Positions 1 to 7,153 of a DNA stretch of 64,000 bases are shown piece by piece (the stretch's first letter is position 1; every line of letters begins with the position of its first letter). Both the position numbers and the translations under genes were made by a program. The notes under the pieces are model-generated. The model was given only the letters and a program-made list of their open reading frames with translations. It was not told where the DNA came from and made no database searches. The DNA comes from an uncultured Oscillospiraceae bacterium (lineage in GTDB: Bacteria > Bacillota > Clostridia > Oscillospirales > Oscillospiraceae). The stretch lies in assembly GCA_910588635.1 (NCBI GenBank), contig CAJUPW010000005.1:32617-96616 (forward strand). The letters run 5' to 3'.

Positions 1-1
1 C

Positions 2-259
2 CGGGAGCAGATGAAAATGTTCCTCACCCGCCTGGGCTTCGGGTCCAAAATCGTCATTACCGGCGACATCACCCAGATCGACCTGCCGGCGGACAAGGTG
101 TCCGGACTGCGGGAGGCCATGCGGGTGCTGAAGGGGGTGGAGGATATCGCCATCCTCCGCCTGAACGAGAGCGACGTGGTCCGCCACGCCCTGGTCCAGC
201 GGATCATCAAGGCCTACGAGATGGACGAGGACCGGCGCAATAAAAAGGACAAGCGCTAA
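2..259 (+). CDS. phoH: PhoH-family ATPase, C-terminal fragment
   Basis: End of a PhoH-like (PhoL/YbeZ type) cytoplasmic ATPase, a group linked to RNA and ribosome metabolism. The frame is open at the left edge, so only about 85 residues are visible. They carry the family's closing signature: MKMFLTRLGFGSK, then VITGDITQIDLP, then LNESDVVRHALVQRII, with a basic tail. The Walker A motif lies outside the window, so ATPase function is inferred from family membership. The stop codon overlaps the end of the convergent small gene at 256-436. In many Firmicutes ybeY follows phoH; here a small gene and an XRE regulator follow instead. Confidence 0.9.
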   Translation, partial: REQMKMFLTRLGFGSKIVITGDITQIDLPADKVSGLREAMRVLKGVEDIAILRLNESDVVRHALVQRIIKAYEMDEDRRNKKDKR

Positions 260-436
260 TCTTCCTCCAGGCAGGCATTACCCAATTGAAGGCCCAGCTG
301 CAGGCCCTGATAGAAGCTCCACAGGCCATGTCCGCGGGCAGGATCGTTTTTGAGGTAGTTCGGCCAGAAATCGGGGGTTGTATTCGGGACGAGAGAGGTA
401 GAGCTCCTCTACAACGTGCGGGATTTTGTGTTCCAT
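256..436 (-). pseudogene. Small hypothetical protein, apparent frameshift in a C run
   Basis: A GGGAGGT ribosome site precedes the ATG at 436. The frame begins MEHKIPHVVEELYLSRPEYN. At a run of five G on the plus strand (373-377) the natural continuation moves to another frame: DFWPNYLKNDPARGHGLW, then FYQGLQLGLQLGN, ending at a stop (256-258) that overlaps the phoH stop. Removing one base restores a 59-residue protein. Without that change the frame runs on to 278 with an unconvincing Pro/Ser/Arg-rich tail. No known function. It is divergent from the XRE gene at 514, the same layout as 6550-7102. A base-call error and a true frameshift cannot be told apart here. Confidence 0.55.
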
Positions 437-454
437 TTTGTTACCTCCCATTTT

Positions 455-496
455 ACGCATATTACTGCATAAATCATAACATGCAGATAACTGCAT
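455..496. promoter_or_regulatory. Operator-like inverted repeat between small gene and XRE gene
   Basis: The perfect dyad ATGCAG-ATAA-CTGCAT lies at 481-496. A related element at 455-470 (ACGCAT-ATTA-CTGCAT) keeps the right half and the four-base A/T centre. Both lie between the divergent start codons at 436 and 514. They are probable binding sites for the XRE protein encoded at 514-726; autoregulation is inferred from position only. Confidence 0.5.
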
Positions 497-513
497 GTCA
501 AGAGGGGGATATG

Positions 514-726
514 ATGTTTTCGGAAAAAATTCGTATATTGCGTCAAGAGCGTGGTATGACCCAGAGTGAAGTAGCTAAGGCAATAAAAATGTCCATGCGA
601 GGTTATCAGGACTTGGAACTGGGTGTTATGCCCCGGTCGGACAAGCTTTTGACGATCGCAGATTACTATAATGTCTCTATAGACTGGCTCATGGGCCGGA
701 CCGACAAGCGGGAGATTAACCGCTGA
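514..726 (+). CDS. XRE-family helix-turn-helix regulator
   Basis: Small DNA-binding protein of about 70 residues, almost entirely one Cro/CI-type HTH domain: FSEKIRILRQERGMTQ, then EVAKAIKMSMRGYQDLE, then the closing YYNVSIDWLMGRTDK typical of the family. The ATG at 514 is chosen over 511 because it sits better behind the AGAGGGGG ribosome site. It is divergent from the small gene at 256-436, with inverted repeats in between, so it probably represses itself and/or that gene. It resembles the regulator at 6893-7102 in size, ending and context. Confidence 0.85.
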   Translation: MFSEKIRILRQERGMTQSEVAKAIKMSMRGYQDLELGVMPRSDKLLTIADYYNVSIDWLMGRTDKREINR

Positions 727-735
727 CAGGTTATC

Positions 736-764
736 TTGCAAATATATCGGGATTATGATATACT
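736..764 (+). promoter_or_regulatory. Sigma-A type promoter of the toxin-antitoxin pair
   Basis: TTGCAA at 736-741 and TATACT at 759-764 are spaced by 17 bases. The promoter lies about 30 bases upstream of the antitoxin start and its AGGAGGT ribosome site. Confidence 0.6.
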
Positions 765-794
765 AATAGCAGAAAGATTACAGGAGGTATCACA

Positions 795-1067
795 ATGACA
801 ATCAGACCGTCTACCGCGCTCCGAAATGAATATTTGCAGATATCGCTCCTGGCCCGTGAATCCGGCGAACCGATTTTTATTACCAACAAGGGAGAGGCCG
901 ACGGCGTCTATATGAGCATTGAGGCCTATGAGGAGCGGGAAAAGATGCTGACCCACCGCGCGGGTATTCTGGCGGCGGAAGCGGCGCGTCTGGCGGGAAC
1001 GCCGGCCTATACTCAGGACGACATGGACGCGCGGGTGGAGGAGCTGCTGAATGGCCGCGAAGTATAA
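795..1067 (+). CDS. Type II antitoxin, Phd/YefM-like
   Basis: 90-residue antitoxin candidate. The N-terminal half reads like the Phd/YefM DNA-binding fold: STALRNEYLQISLLARESG, then EPIFITNKGEADGVYMSIEAYE. The acidic C-terminal half (DDMDARVEELLNGREV) is the usual toxin-wrapping tail. It starts behind an AGGAGGT site and overlaps the toxin gene by 17 bases, the standard coupled arrangement. By family knowledge it neutralises the toxin and represses the operon. The family call rests on pattern and partner. Confidence 0.8.
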   Translation: MTIRPSTALRNEYLQISLLARESGEPIFITNKGEADGVYMSIEAYEEREKMLTHRAGILAAEAARLAGTPAYTQDDMDARVEELLNGREV

Positions 1068-1365
1068 GCTGATTTATCTCGCGCCTGCCAGCGAAGATAT
1101 CTTGAAAATCGTAGATTTTTATGCGAAACAGGCCGGCCCGGTCTATGCGAGGAGAGTTTATTCCGCAATAAAGGAACAGCTTGGCCAGCTGCAGAGGTTT
1201 CCTCTGACGGGGCAGCTCCATCCCGACCTGGAGCTTGCGGCGCTGGGGTATCGAAAGCTGGTCCTGACAAAAACCTATGTTGCTGTTTACAGGGTAATTG
1301 ACAAGACTGTCACTGTTTACAGGGTGGTAAACGGGAAAACGGACTATCCAAGACTGTTGATATGA
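1051..1365 (+). CDS. Type II toxin, RelE/ParE superfamily
   Basis: 104-residue basic protein with the RelE/ParE layout: N-terminal KYKLIYLAPASEDILKIVDF, a helical hairpin with YARRVYSAIKEQLGQL, a FPLTGQ segment, then strands GYRKLVLTKTYVAVYRV and VYRVVNGKTDYPRLL. RelE members cut ribosome-bound mRNA and ParE members poison gyrase. The R-K-L...Y-x-V-x-Y-x-V pattern fits either, so the target is left open. Its start lies inside the antitoxin gene, so translation is probably coupled. It is the second gene of the pair behind the promoter at 736-764. Confidence 0.8.
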   Translation: MAAKYKLIYLAPASEDILKIVDFYAKQAGPVYARRVYSAIKEQLGQLQRFPLTGQLHPDLELAALGYRKLVLTKTYVAVYRVIDKTVTVYRVVNGKTDYPRLLI

Positions 1366-1386
1366 GTATAAAAGGAAGGCTGACAT

Positions 1387-2676
1387 ATGGCGAAAAACAC
1401 AGATAAATCCTATCGCAATCAGATCATTTACTCCGTCTATGTGCGCAATTACAGTCCGGAGGGCACCTTTGAGGGGGTCCGGCGGGACCTGGACCGGATC
1501 TGGGAGCTGGGGACGGACATTATCTGGCTGATGCCCATTCATCCCGTGGGCGAGAAGGCCCGGAAGGGGACGCTGGGCAGCCCCTACGCCATCCAGGATT
1601 ATCGGGCGGTCAATCCGGAATTCGGCACGCTGGAGGACTTCCGCCGCCTGGTGGACGGCATCCACGCCAAGGGGATGAAGTGCGTCATCGACGTGGTGTA
1701 CAACCACACCTCCCCCGACTCCTGGCTGGCCCAGAACCATCCCGAGTGGTTCTACCACAAGCCCGACGGCGGCTTCGGCAACCGGGTGGGGGACTGGACC
1801 GATATCATCGACCTGGACTACACCCAGCCTGAGCTGTGGGACTACCAGATCGAGACGCTGAAATACTGGGCCTCCATGGTGGACGGCTTCCGGTGCGACG
1901 TGGCCCCCCTGGTCCCCTTGGACTTCTGGATCAGGGCCCGGGAGGAGGTGGAGGCGATCCGCCCCGGCTGCTTCTGGCTGGCCGAGTCGGTGGAGCCCTC
2001 CTTCGTGAGGGAGGGCCGGGCCGGCGGACTGCGGGTGCTCTCCGACGCCGAGTGTTTCCAGGCTTTCGACGCCTGTTACGACTACGACATTTTTGACATA
2101 TTCCAGGGATATCTGGAGGGAGAGGTCCCCCTGAGCCGGTACGCGGAGGCGGTGAACGGCCAGGAGGTTATCTACCCGGACAACTTTGTCAAGCTGCGCT
2201 TTTTGGAGAACCATGACCGGGCCCGGGCCGCCTTTGTTATCCCGGACCGGAAGGCCCTGGCTAACTGGACCGCCTTCCTCTACTTCCAGAAGGGGATCAC
2301 CTTGCTCTACGCGGGCCAGGAGCGGTCCTGCACCCACCGGCCCAGCCTGTTCGACAAGGATGGCGTAGACTGGACCGGGGAGGACATGACTCCGCTGCTG
2401 AAACGGCTGGCCGTGCTGAAGCGGAATCCCATCCTGACCGACAGCCGGTACGAGGTCCGGGCGCTGCCCGGGGATATCCTGTACGCGTCCCACCGGAGGG
2501 GGGACCGCCGGCTGATCGGCGTATTCAGTGTCCGGGGGAACAGCGCCCTGGTGCGAGTAGACGCCGCCGACGGCTTCTATCCAAATCTGGCGGACGGGGG
2601 CACTGTGGAGGTCTACGAGGGCATGGTGAGCTGCCAGGGCGGGCCTGTCATCCTGGAGGCCGCCGGAAGAGCGTAA
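1387..2676 (+). CDS. Alpha-amylase family glycoside hydrolase (GH13)
   Basis: 429-residue GH13 enzyme without a signal peptide, so probably cytoplasmic and acting on imported maltodextrins, glycogen or short alpha-glucosides. All catalytic signatures of the (beta/alpha)8 barrel are visible: region I DVVYNHTS, region II GFRCDVAP (nucleophile Asp), region III CFWLAESVE (acid/base Glu), region IV FLENHDR (transition-state Asp). A short C-terminal beta domain follows. It starts at an ATG behind AAAGGAAGG, 21 bases after the toxin gene, but appears functionally unrelated to it. The exact GH13 subfamily cannot be set by eye. Confidence 0.9.
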   Translation: MAKNTDKSYRNQIIYSVYVRNYSPEGTFEGVRRDLDRIWELGTDIIWLMPIHPVGEKARKGTLGSPYAIQDYRAVNPEFGTLEDFRRLVDGIHAKGMKCVIDVVYNHTSPDSWLAQNHPEWFYHKPDGGFGNRVGDWTDIIDLDYTQPELWDYQIETLKYWASMVDGFRCDVAPLVPLDFWIRAREEVEAIRPGCFWLAESVEPSFVREGRAGGLRVLSDAECFQAFDACYDYDIFDIFQGYLEGEVPLSRYAEAVNGQEVIYPDNFVKLRFLENHDRARAAFVIPDRKALANWTAFLYFQKGITLLYAGQERSCTHRPSLFDKDGVDWTGEDMTPLLKRLAVLKRNPILTDSRYEVRALPGDILYASHRRGDRRLIGVFSVRGNSALVRVDAADGFYPNLADGGTVEVYEGMVSCQGGPVILEAAGRA

Positions 2677-2810
2677 TAAATACGCCCCTCCCTTATCATT
2701 TTCCCATTTCCTGCCGATATTAAAGGTATACATATGTATTTCCTCAGAAGGGCGGAAATACAGAAAAGACCGGGAAGATCGGTAAAATGCGGCAGGAAAG
2801 GGGGATCGCT

Positions 2811-3545
2811 GTGAGCGGTATGAGCGTATCGGGGGTGAGTCCCTACAGTCAGAGCGTACCCGCCCAGGGCGCCGCCCCCGTTCAGGAGGAGCAGAAAGCC
2901 CTGGCCGACGCTCTCAAGGAGCAGGAAGAGGACCAGAAAACTCTGGCAGAGATGATGCAGGAGGCACAGGAGAAGGCTGAAAAGCAGAAGGATCAGTTCA
3001 AGCTCCCCAAAAACAGCCGGCGGTACGGCGACGCCGCCATCATAGCTTACTCCAAGCTGGCCCGGGCCCGCAGCCTGGGGGAGGTGGACGCCGCCTCGGG
3101 CTATGCCCGGCGGCAGATTGCCCAGCTCCGGGCGGCCAAGGGCAGCGACAGCGAAAACGCCGAGCGAATCCAGGCCGCCATCAACCAGCTTCAGAAGGCG
3201 GTGAACCGGGCCGGGCGGAAAAAACGGGAGCTCTCCCAGGAAAAGCTGTGCGCCAAGCGCCAGGCCAGGCTGGAGAGGGAGAAGCGAAAGCGGGAGGCCA
3301 GCCGCCTGCGCCACCAGCTCCGGAGCCGGCAGGCCATGCGGATGATCCGGGAATCGGGATATCTGCGGGAGGCGGACGTGGACAACCGCCTCCAGGACCA
3401 GCTCCAGGCGACCCGGATGGAGATGCGCCGGCAGATGGAGGACCTGTCCGCCGAAACTCAGACCGCGGTGGACGCCGCCGTCCGGCAGTACGCCTCCGCC
3501 TCGGCCCAGCCGGCCCCCGCGCCGGAGATCAGCGTAGAGGCATAA
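2811..3545 (+). CDS. Hypothetical coiled-coil protein
   Basis: About 244 residues starting at a GTG behind AAAGGGGG; an in-frame ATG three codons later is an alternative. The N-terminus is Ser/Val-rich (VSGMSVSGVSPYSQ). After that the protein is nearly all charged helix, with long Glu/Lys/Arg/Gln heptads, and ends in an Ala/Pro-rich tail. No catalytic motif, signal peptide or membrane segment is visible. The composition suggests an elongated coiled coil, perhaps structural or in a cell-surface/sporulation role, but no family is recognised. It is monocistronic: a strong terminator follows at once. Confidence 0.7.
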   Translation: MSGMSVSGVSPYSQSVPAQGAAPVQEEQKALADALKEQEEDQKTLAEMMQEAQEKAEKQKDQFKLPKNSRRYGDAAIIAYSKLARARSLGEVDAASGYARRQIAQLRAAKGSDSENAERIQAAINQLQKAVNRAGRKKRELSQEKLCAKRQARLEREKRKREASRLRHQLRSRQAMRMIRESGYLREADVDNRLQDQLQATRMEMRRQMEDLSAETQTAVDAAVRQYASASAQPAPAPEISVEA

Positions 3546-3551
3546 GTAGAA

Positions 3552-3582
3552 CCGCCGCCCCGAAAAGGGCGGCGGTTTTTTT
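3552..3582 (+). terminator. Rho-independent terminator
   Basis: Stem CCGCCGCCC / GGGCGGCGG with a six-base loop, followed by seven T. It ends the coiled-coil gene and sits just outside the 3' end of the RNase P RNA gene on the other strand. Confidence 0.9.
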
Positions 3583-3585
3583 GAT

Positions 3586-3936
3586 GCAGTAAGCCTGTAA
3601 GCCGGGTTCTGTCTTTTAAGACAGCCATCTATCTCGACGCGCCGTTGCCGGCGCGCTCAAGCCGCCTCCCCGGGACGGCCGGGCCGGCCAATGTCCCTCC
3701 ACGGCGTTGCTCCGGATAGAGTTTACAGCGATGGGCTGTTCCCAGCCATCGGGTGAGCTCTTACCTCGCCTTTCCATCCTTACCGGTCGGCGTGAGCCGG
3801 CCGGCGGTCTATTTCTGTTGCACTTTTCCTAGGGTCGCCCCCGGCGGGTGTTACCCGTTATCCTTGCCCTGCGGAGCCCGGACTTTCCTCACAGGCGGGC
3901 CTTTCGCCCCGCCCGCGCGGCTGTCCAGCCTACTGC
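3586..3936 (-). ncRNA. rnpB: RNase P RNA, bacterial class A
   Basis: Catalytic RNA of RNase P, which removes tRNA 5' leaders. Read on the minus strand it shows the universal elements GAGGAAAGTCCGGGCTC near the 5' end, AGAAATAGACCGCC in the middle and GAACCCGGCTTAC near the 3' end. The ends are set by helix P1: GCAGTAGGCT (from 3936) pairs with GGCTTACTGC (to 3586). The length of about 351 bases and the layout fit the ancestral A type, unlike the B type of Bacillus, as expected for Clostridia. Confidence 0.95.
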
Positions 3937-3999
3937 GGAAACCATCATACAGGAAAAAAGCACAGATGTCAAATGCCGGGAAAAATTTTCTTCTTCGGG

Positions 4000-4028
4000 T
4001 TGAGTATTATCCGGGAATGTGCTAGAAT
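4000..4028 (+). promoter_or_regulatory. Sigma-A promoter of ddl-murF
   Basis: TTGAGT at 4000-4005 and TAGAAT at 4023-4028 with a 17-base spacer, about 78 bases upstream of the chosen ddl start. Confidence 0.7.
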
Positions 4029-4105
4029 ATCTTACTAATGATAGAATGACGCTGGTATGCCCATTACCGGGGCGCATCCCATATTTTGAAATGAGGTATC
4101 ACAGG

Positions 4106-5155
4106 ATGAAAATTTTGGTCTTGGCGGGCGGACTGAGCCCGGAGCGCAATGTCTCTCTCTCCTCGGGGGCCATGGTCTGCGAGGCTCTGCGCAAGCGGGG
4201 ACATCAGGTCGCCATGATGGACCTGTTCTACGGTCTGGACGGGGCCGTGTCCGGCAAAGGGCTGTATGTGGCCCCCATCCCCGACGCATTCAAGAAGGTG
4301 GCCCAGACGGAGCCCGATCTGGAGCAGGTGCGGGCCCGGCGGAGGGATGACAGCCCCTCGGTCATCGGCCCCGGCGTACTGGAGATGTGCGCCGACGCGG
4401 AGGTGGTTTTTCTGGCCCTCCACGGGGCCTGCGGAGAGGACGGCCGTATCCAGGCCGTCCTGGACCTGCTGGGCGTGCCCTACACCGGCGCGGGCTGTCT
4501 CAGCTCCGCCATCGCCATGGACAAGGACCTGACCAAGCGGCTGGTGGCCGGCAAGGTGAAGACCCCCCGATGGGAGACGGTCACCGTCACGGAGGAGAAC
4601 CTGGAGGAGCTGGCGGAACGGGTGGAGCTTCCGGCAGTGATTAAGCCCAACGCCAGCGGGTCCTCTGTAGGCGTGTATATCGCCAAGACCAGGGCGGACC
4701 TGCGCGGCGCTCTGGAGAGCAGCGCCAGAGCGGGGGGCAGCGTTGTGATCGAGGAGTATATCCAGGGCCGGGAGGTCTCGGTGGCGGTGCTGGGGGGCAA
4801 GGCCTTGCCCTCCATTGAGATCGTACCCAAGTCGGGCTTTTACGACTACTCCAACAAGTACCAGCCTGGCGCAACCACGGAGACCTGCCCCGCCCACATC
4901 TCCTCCGCGCTGGAGAAGGCCGTGGGCGACGCGGCTCTCGCCGTGTTTGAGGCCATCGGTCTGTCTGTCTACGCCAGGGCGGACTTTATGATCGCCCCGG
5001 ACGAAACTCCATATTTCCTTGAGATCAATACTCTGCCCGGCATGACCCCCACCAGCCTGGTGCCCCAGGAGGCGGCCGCGGCGGGCATGGATTACGGCGT
5101 CCTGTGCGAGACGATTATCCAGAAATCTCTGGAGGCCCGTAGGGAGGGATTGTAA
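4106..5155 (+). CDS. ddl: D-alanine--D-alanine ligase
   Basis: Joins two D-alanines with ATP to make the end of the peptidoglycan stem; cytoplasmic ATP-grasp enzyme of 349 residues. Visible signatures: N-terminal KILVLAGGLSPERNVSLSSG, FLALHGACGEDG, GVPYTGAGCLSSAIAMDKD, the ATP-grasp segment VIKPNASGSSVGV, and the metal/substrate end FLEINTLPGMTPTSLVPQE. The ATG at 4106 is chosen because family homology starts there and a GAGGT site precedes it; a longer frame upstream runs into the promoter. murF follows with no gap, so D-Ala-D-Ala and the enzyme that uses it are made together. Confidence 0.95.
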   Translation: MKILVLAGGLSPERNVSLSSGAMVCEALRKRGHQVAMMDLFYGLDGAVSGKGLYVAPIPDAFKKVAQTEPDLEQVRARRRDDSPSVIGPGVLEMCADAEVVFLALHGACGEDGRIQAVLDLLGVPYTGAGCLSSAIAMDKDLTKRLVAGKVKTPRWETVTVTEENLEELAERVELPAVIKPNASGSSVGVYIAKTRADLRGALESSARAGGSVVIEEYIQGREVSVAVLGGKALPSIEIVPKSGFYDYSNKYQPGATTETCPAHISSALEKAVGDAALAVFEAIGLSVYARADFMIAPDETPYFLEINTLPGMTPTSLVPQEAAAAGMDYGVLCETIIQKSLEARREGL

Positions 5156-6547
5156 ATGGAGACCATCACACTCTCTCAGCTCCTGGAGGCGGTGGACGGA
5201 CGACTTCTGGGCGGCTTTGACCGTCTGGACACCCCGATTGCCCAGGTGGAGACGGACAGCCGGTCCATCCACCCCGGCGTGCTGTTTATCCCTCTGGTGG
5301 GGGAGCGGTTTGACGGCCACGCCTATATCGGCTCCGCTTTGGAGGGAGGCGCTGCGGGCTGCCTCACCGCCCGGGAGCCGGGCCGCCTTCTGCCTGAAAA
5401 GTTCTATGTGAAGGTGGACGACACCGAAAAGGCCATGGGCCGTCTGGCCGCCTGGTACCGGGACCGATTTCCCATACCCTTTATCGGGGTGACGGGCAGT
5501 GTGGGCAAGACCACCGTCAAGGATATGCTGGCCGCCGTGCTGGGGGTCAGGTACAAGGTGCTGAAAACCGAGGGGAACCACAACAACAATGTGGGTCTGC
5601 CGCTGACGCTGCTGGAGCTGGGTTCCGGCCACGAGATTGCCGTGCTGGAGATGGGGATGGATAAATTCGGTGAGATCGACTATCTGGCCCATATTGTCCG
5701 GCCCGACCTGGGAATCATCACTAATATCGGAGACGCCCACATCCAGCAGCTGGGCAGCCGGGAGAATATCCTGAAAGCGAAATGTGAGCTGCTGCCCCAT
5801 ATCAAAGAGGGCGGAGCGGTGATTCTCAATGGGGACGACCCGCTGCTGCTGGGACTGGCAGGCAAGACCCCCGTCCCCGCCGTTTACTGCGGCCATGGGG
5901 ATGGGTGCGCCTACCGGGCTCAGGTAACCGGGGGGGACGGCGTAAGCCACATTCACTGCCGCCTCACCACCCCCAACATGGACCGGGAGGTCAGAATTCC
6001 CGCTCTGGGGGAGCACATGATCTATCCCGCTCTGATCGCGGCGGCGGCCGGGGAGCGGTTCGGCCTGACGCCCAACCAGATTGAGCAGGGCATCGGACAG
6101 TTTGTCCCCACCAGAATGCGGATGAACATCCTCCACCGGGGGAGCGGCATCACCATCCTGGACGACACCTATAACGCCAACCCCCAGTCCATGCGGGCGG
6201 CGGTCAGCGTGCTGGCGGACAGTCAAAGCAGCTGCAAGGTGGCGGTTTTGGGGGATATGCTGGAGCTGGGCCCCTTCGCCTCCGCCCTCCACGCCGGCGT
6301 GGGGGAGTATCTGGGCGAGGCGGGCATCGACTGTCTGGTGTCCGTGGGCCAGCTGGCGGAGCAGATTGCCGAGGGGGCCAGGAAATCCGGTGTTCCCCTG
6401 GTCATCCAGTGCCGGGACAGGGAGCAGGCCAAGGGAGTTCTTTCTCAGGTGGTCCGCCCGGACTGCACCGTGCTGGTGAAGGCCTCCCGGGGCATGAGAC
6501 TGGAGGAGCTCACCGCCAAGCTGCTGGAGCTGACGGCGGAGGGGTAG
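5156..6547 (+). CDS. murF: UDP-MurNAc-tripeptide--D-alanyl-D-alanine ligase
   Basis: Adds D-Ala-D-Ala to the UDP-MurNAc tripeptide in the cytoplasm. The ATG directly follows the ddl stop codon. The 463 residues show the Mur ligase order: N-terminal domain with TDSRSIHPGVLFIPL, central ATPase domain with P-loop GVTGSVGKTTVKD and the Mur motifs TEGNHNNNVGLPLT and NIGDAHIQQLGS, then the C-terminal domain opening with DDTYNANPQSMRAA, a murF hallmark. Length is normal for MurF. The downstream small gene converges on it two bases after the stop. Confidence 0.96.
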   Translation: METITLSQLLEAVDGRLLGGFDRLDTPIAQVETDSRSIHPGVLFIPLVGERFDGHAYIGSALEGGAAGCLTAREPGRLLPEKFYVKVDDTEKAMGRLAAWYRDRFPIPFIGVTGSVGKTTVKDMLAAVLGVRYKVLKTEGNHNNNVGLPLTLLELGSGHEIAVLEMGMDKFGEIDYLAHIVRPDLGIITNIGDAHIQQLGSRENILKAKCELLPHIKEGGAVILNGDDPLLLGLAGKTPVPAVYCGHGDGCAYRAQVTGGDGVSHIHCRLTTPNMDREVRIPALGEHMIYPALIAAAAGERFGLTPNQIEQGIGQFVPTRMRMNILHRGSGITILDDTYNANPQSMRAAVSVLADSQSSCKVAVLGDMLELGPFASALHAGVGEYLGEAGIDCLVSVGQLAEQIAEGARKSGVPLVIQCRDREQAKGVLSQVVRPDCTVLVKASRGMRLEELTAKLLELTAEG

Positions 6548-6549
6548 CG

Positions 6550-6801
6550 TTACAGCCGGTGCAGTTCCATGCCGATGGACAGCCCCGCCCGGAACAGGCT
6601 GCGCTGACCCAGCCAGGCCAGGGACTTAGCTCCGTCCTCTACTTGTTGGGCCAGTTTGCCGCATCCCTGGGCGGTCAGTTCCTCCATGACACGGCACAGC
6701 ATGTTCTCGCACAGCTCCTGCTCCTCATGTTCCTCCGGAGAGAGAAGAGCACACCGGTTTTCCACGGCATATTGGTAGAGCACTTCAAATAAGGATTCCA
6801 T
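6550..6801 (-). CDS. Small hypothetical protein, DUF6809-like
   Basis: 83 residues starting at an ATG (6801) behind GGGGAGGT. It begins MESLFEVLYQYAVEN, has an acidic helical centre and ends SLFRAGLSIGMELHRL. This resembles small Clostridia proteins of the DUF6809 group (short helical proteins opening MESLLEALY and closing with a G-x-R/L-x-G-x-x-L helix). Function unknown. It is divergent from the XRE gene at 6893 across a large perfect inverted repeat, so the pair is probably one regulated unit. The family assignment is from memory of the pattern. Confidence 0.65.
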   Translation of the reverse strand: MESLFEVLYQYAVENRCALLSPEEHEEQELCENMLCRVMEELTAQGCGKLAQQVEDGAKSLAWLGQRSLFRAGLSIGMELHRL

Positions 6802-6826
6802 AGAGAGACCTCCCCAAATAAATATT

Positions 6827-6871
6827 GCGCTGTATTCATCGTGCAATAATAATACACGATGAATACAGCGC
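6827..6871. promoter_or_regulatory. Perfect 17-base inverted repeat in divergent promoter region
   Basis: Arm GCGCTGTATTCATCGTG (6827-6843) is repeated exactly in inverse at 6855-6871, with the spacer CAATAATAATA. It lies between the start codons at 6801 and 6893. Its length, perfection and AT-rich centre suggest the operator of the XRE protein, covering both promoters. A transcribed hairpin is possible but there is no T run. Confidence 0.65.
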
Positions 6872-6892
6872 TGTCAAGAGGGTGTAGCCTAA

Positions 6893-7102
6893 ATGTCAAC
6901 TTTTTCTGAACGGTTAATCCAACTCCGAAAAGGTAAAGGGTTGTCTCAGATTGCTCTTTCAAAAGAAATTGGTGTGTCCTCTCGTGTTTATCAAACTTAC
7001 GAATATGGAAAATCTGAACCGGGAATGAGCAATCTGGTCAGCATTGCCAACTTTTTCGACGTCAGCCTTGATTATTTGACCGGCAGGACGGACACGCCCT
7101 AG
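6893..7102 (+). CDS. XRE-family helix-turn-helix regulator
   Basis: 69-residue Cro/CI-type repressor: FSERLIQLRKGKGLSQ, IALSKEIGVSSRVYQTYEYG, and the closing FFDVSLDYLTGRTDTP. The whole protein is the HTH domain. The ribosome site is weak (GGGTG). Base composition here is lower in GC than its neighbours, hinting at transfer. Together with the divergent gene at 6550-6801 and the inverted repeat between them it forms a small self-contained module, paralogous in layout to 256-726. Confidence 0.85.
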   Translation: MSTFSERLIQLRKGKGLSQIALSKEIGVSSRVYQTYEYGKSEPGMSNLVSIANFFDVSLDYLTGRTDTP

Positions 7103-7153
7103 GGGGCCTTTCCTGCGGGGAACGAAAGATTTTAACAAGCGAGGACCCAAGCG

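Noticed and set aside
880..2733. Long open frame on minus across the amylase gene
   Set aside because: It is the antisense shadow of a GC-rich gene with clear GH13 motifs; the translation is rich in Pro, Gly, Val and His with no domain pattern.
4019..4105. N-terminal extension of ddl
   Set aside because: The extension includes the -10 region of the predicted promoter; family homology and a ribosome site support the ATG at 4106.
4064..6292. Very long minus-strand frame opposite ddl-murF
   Set aside because: Both plus-strand genes carry full family signatures; the antisense frame is open only because of high GC and codon bias.
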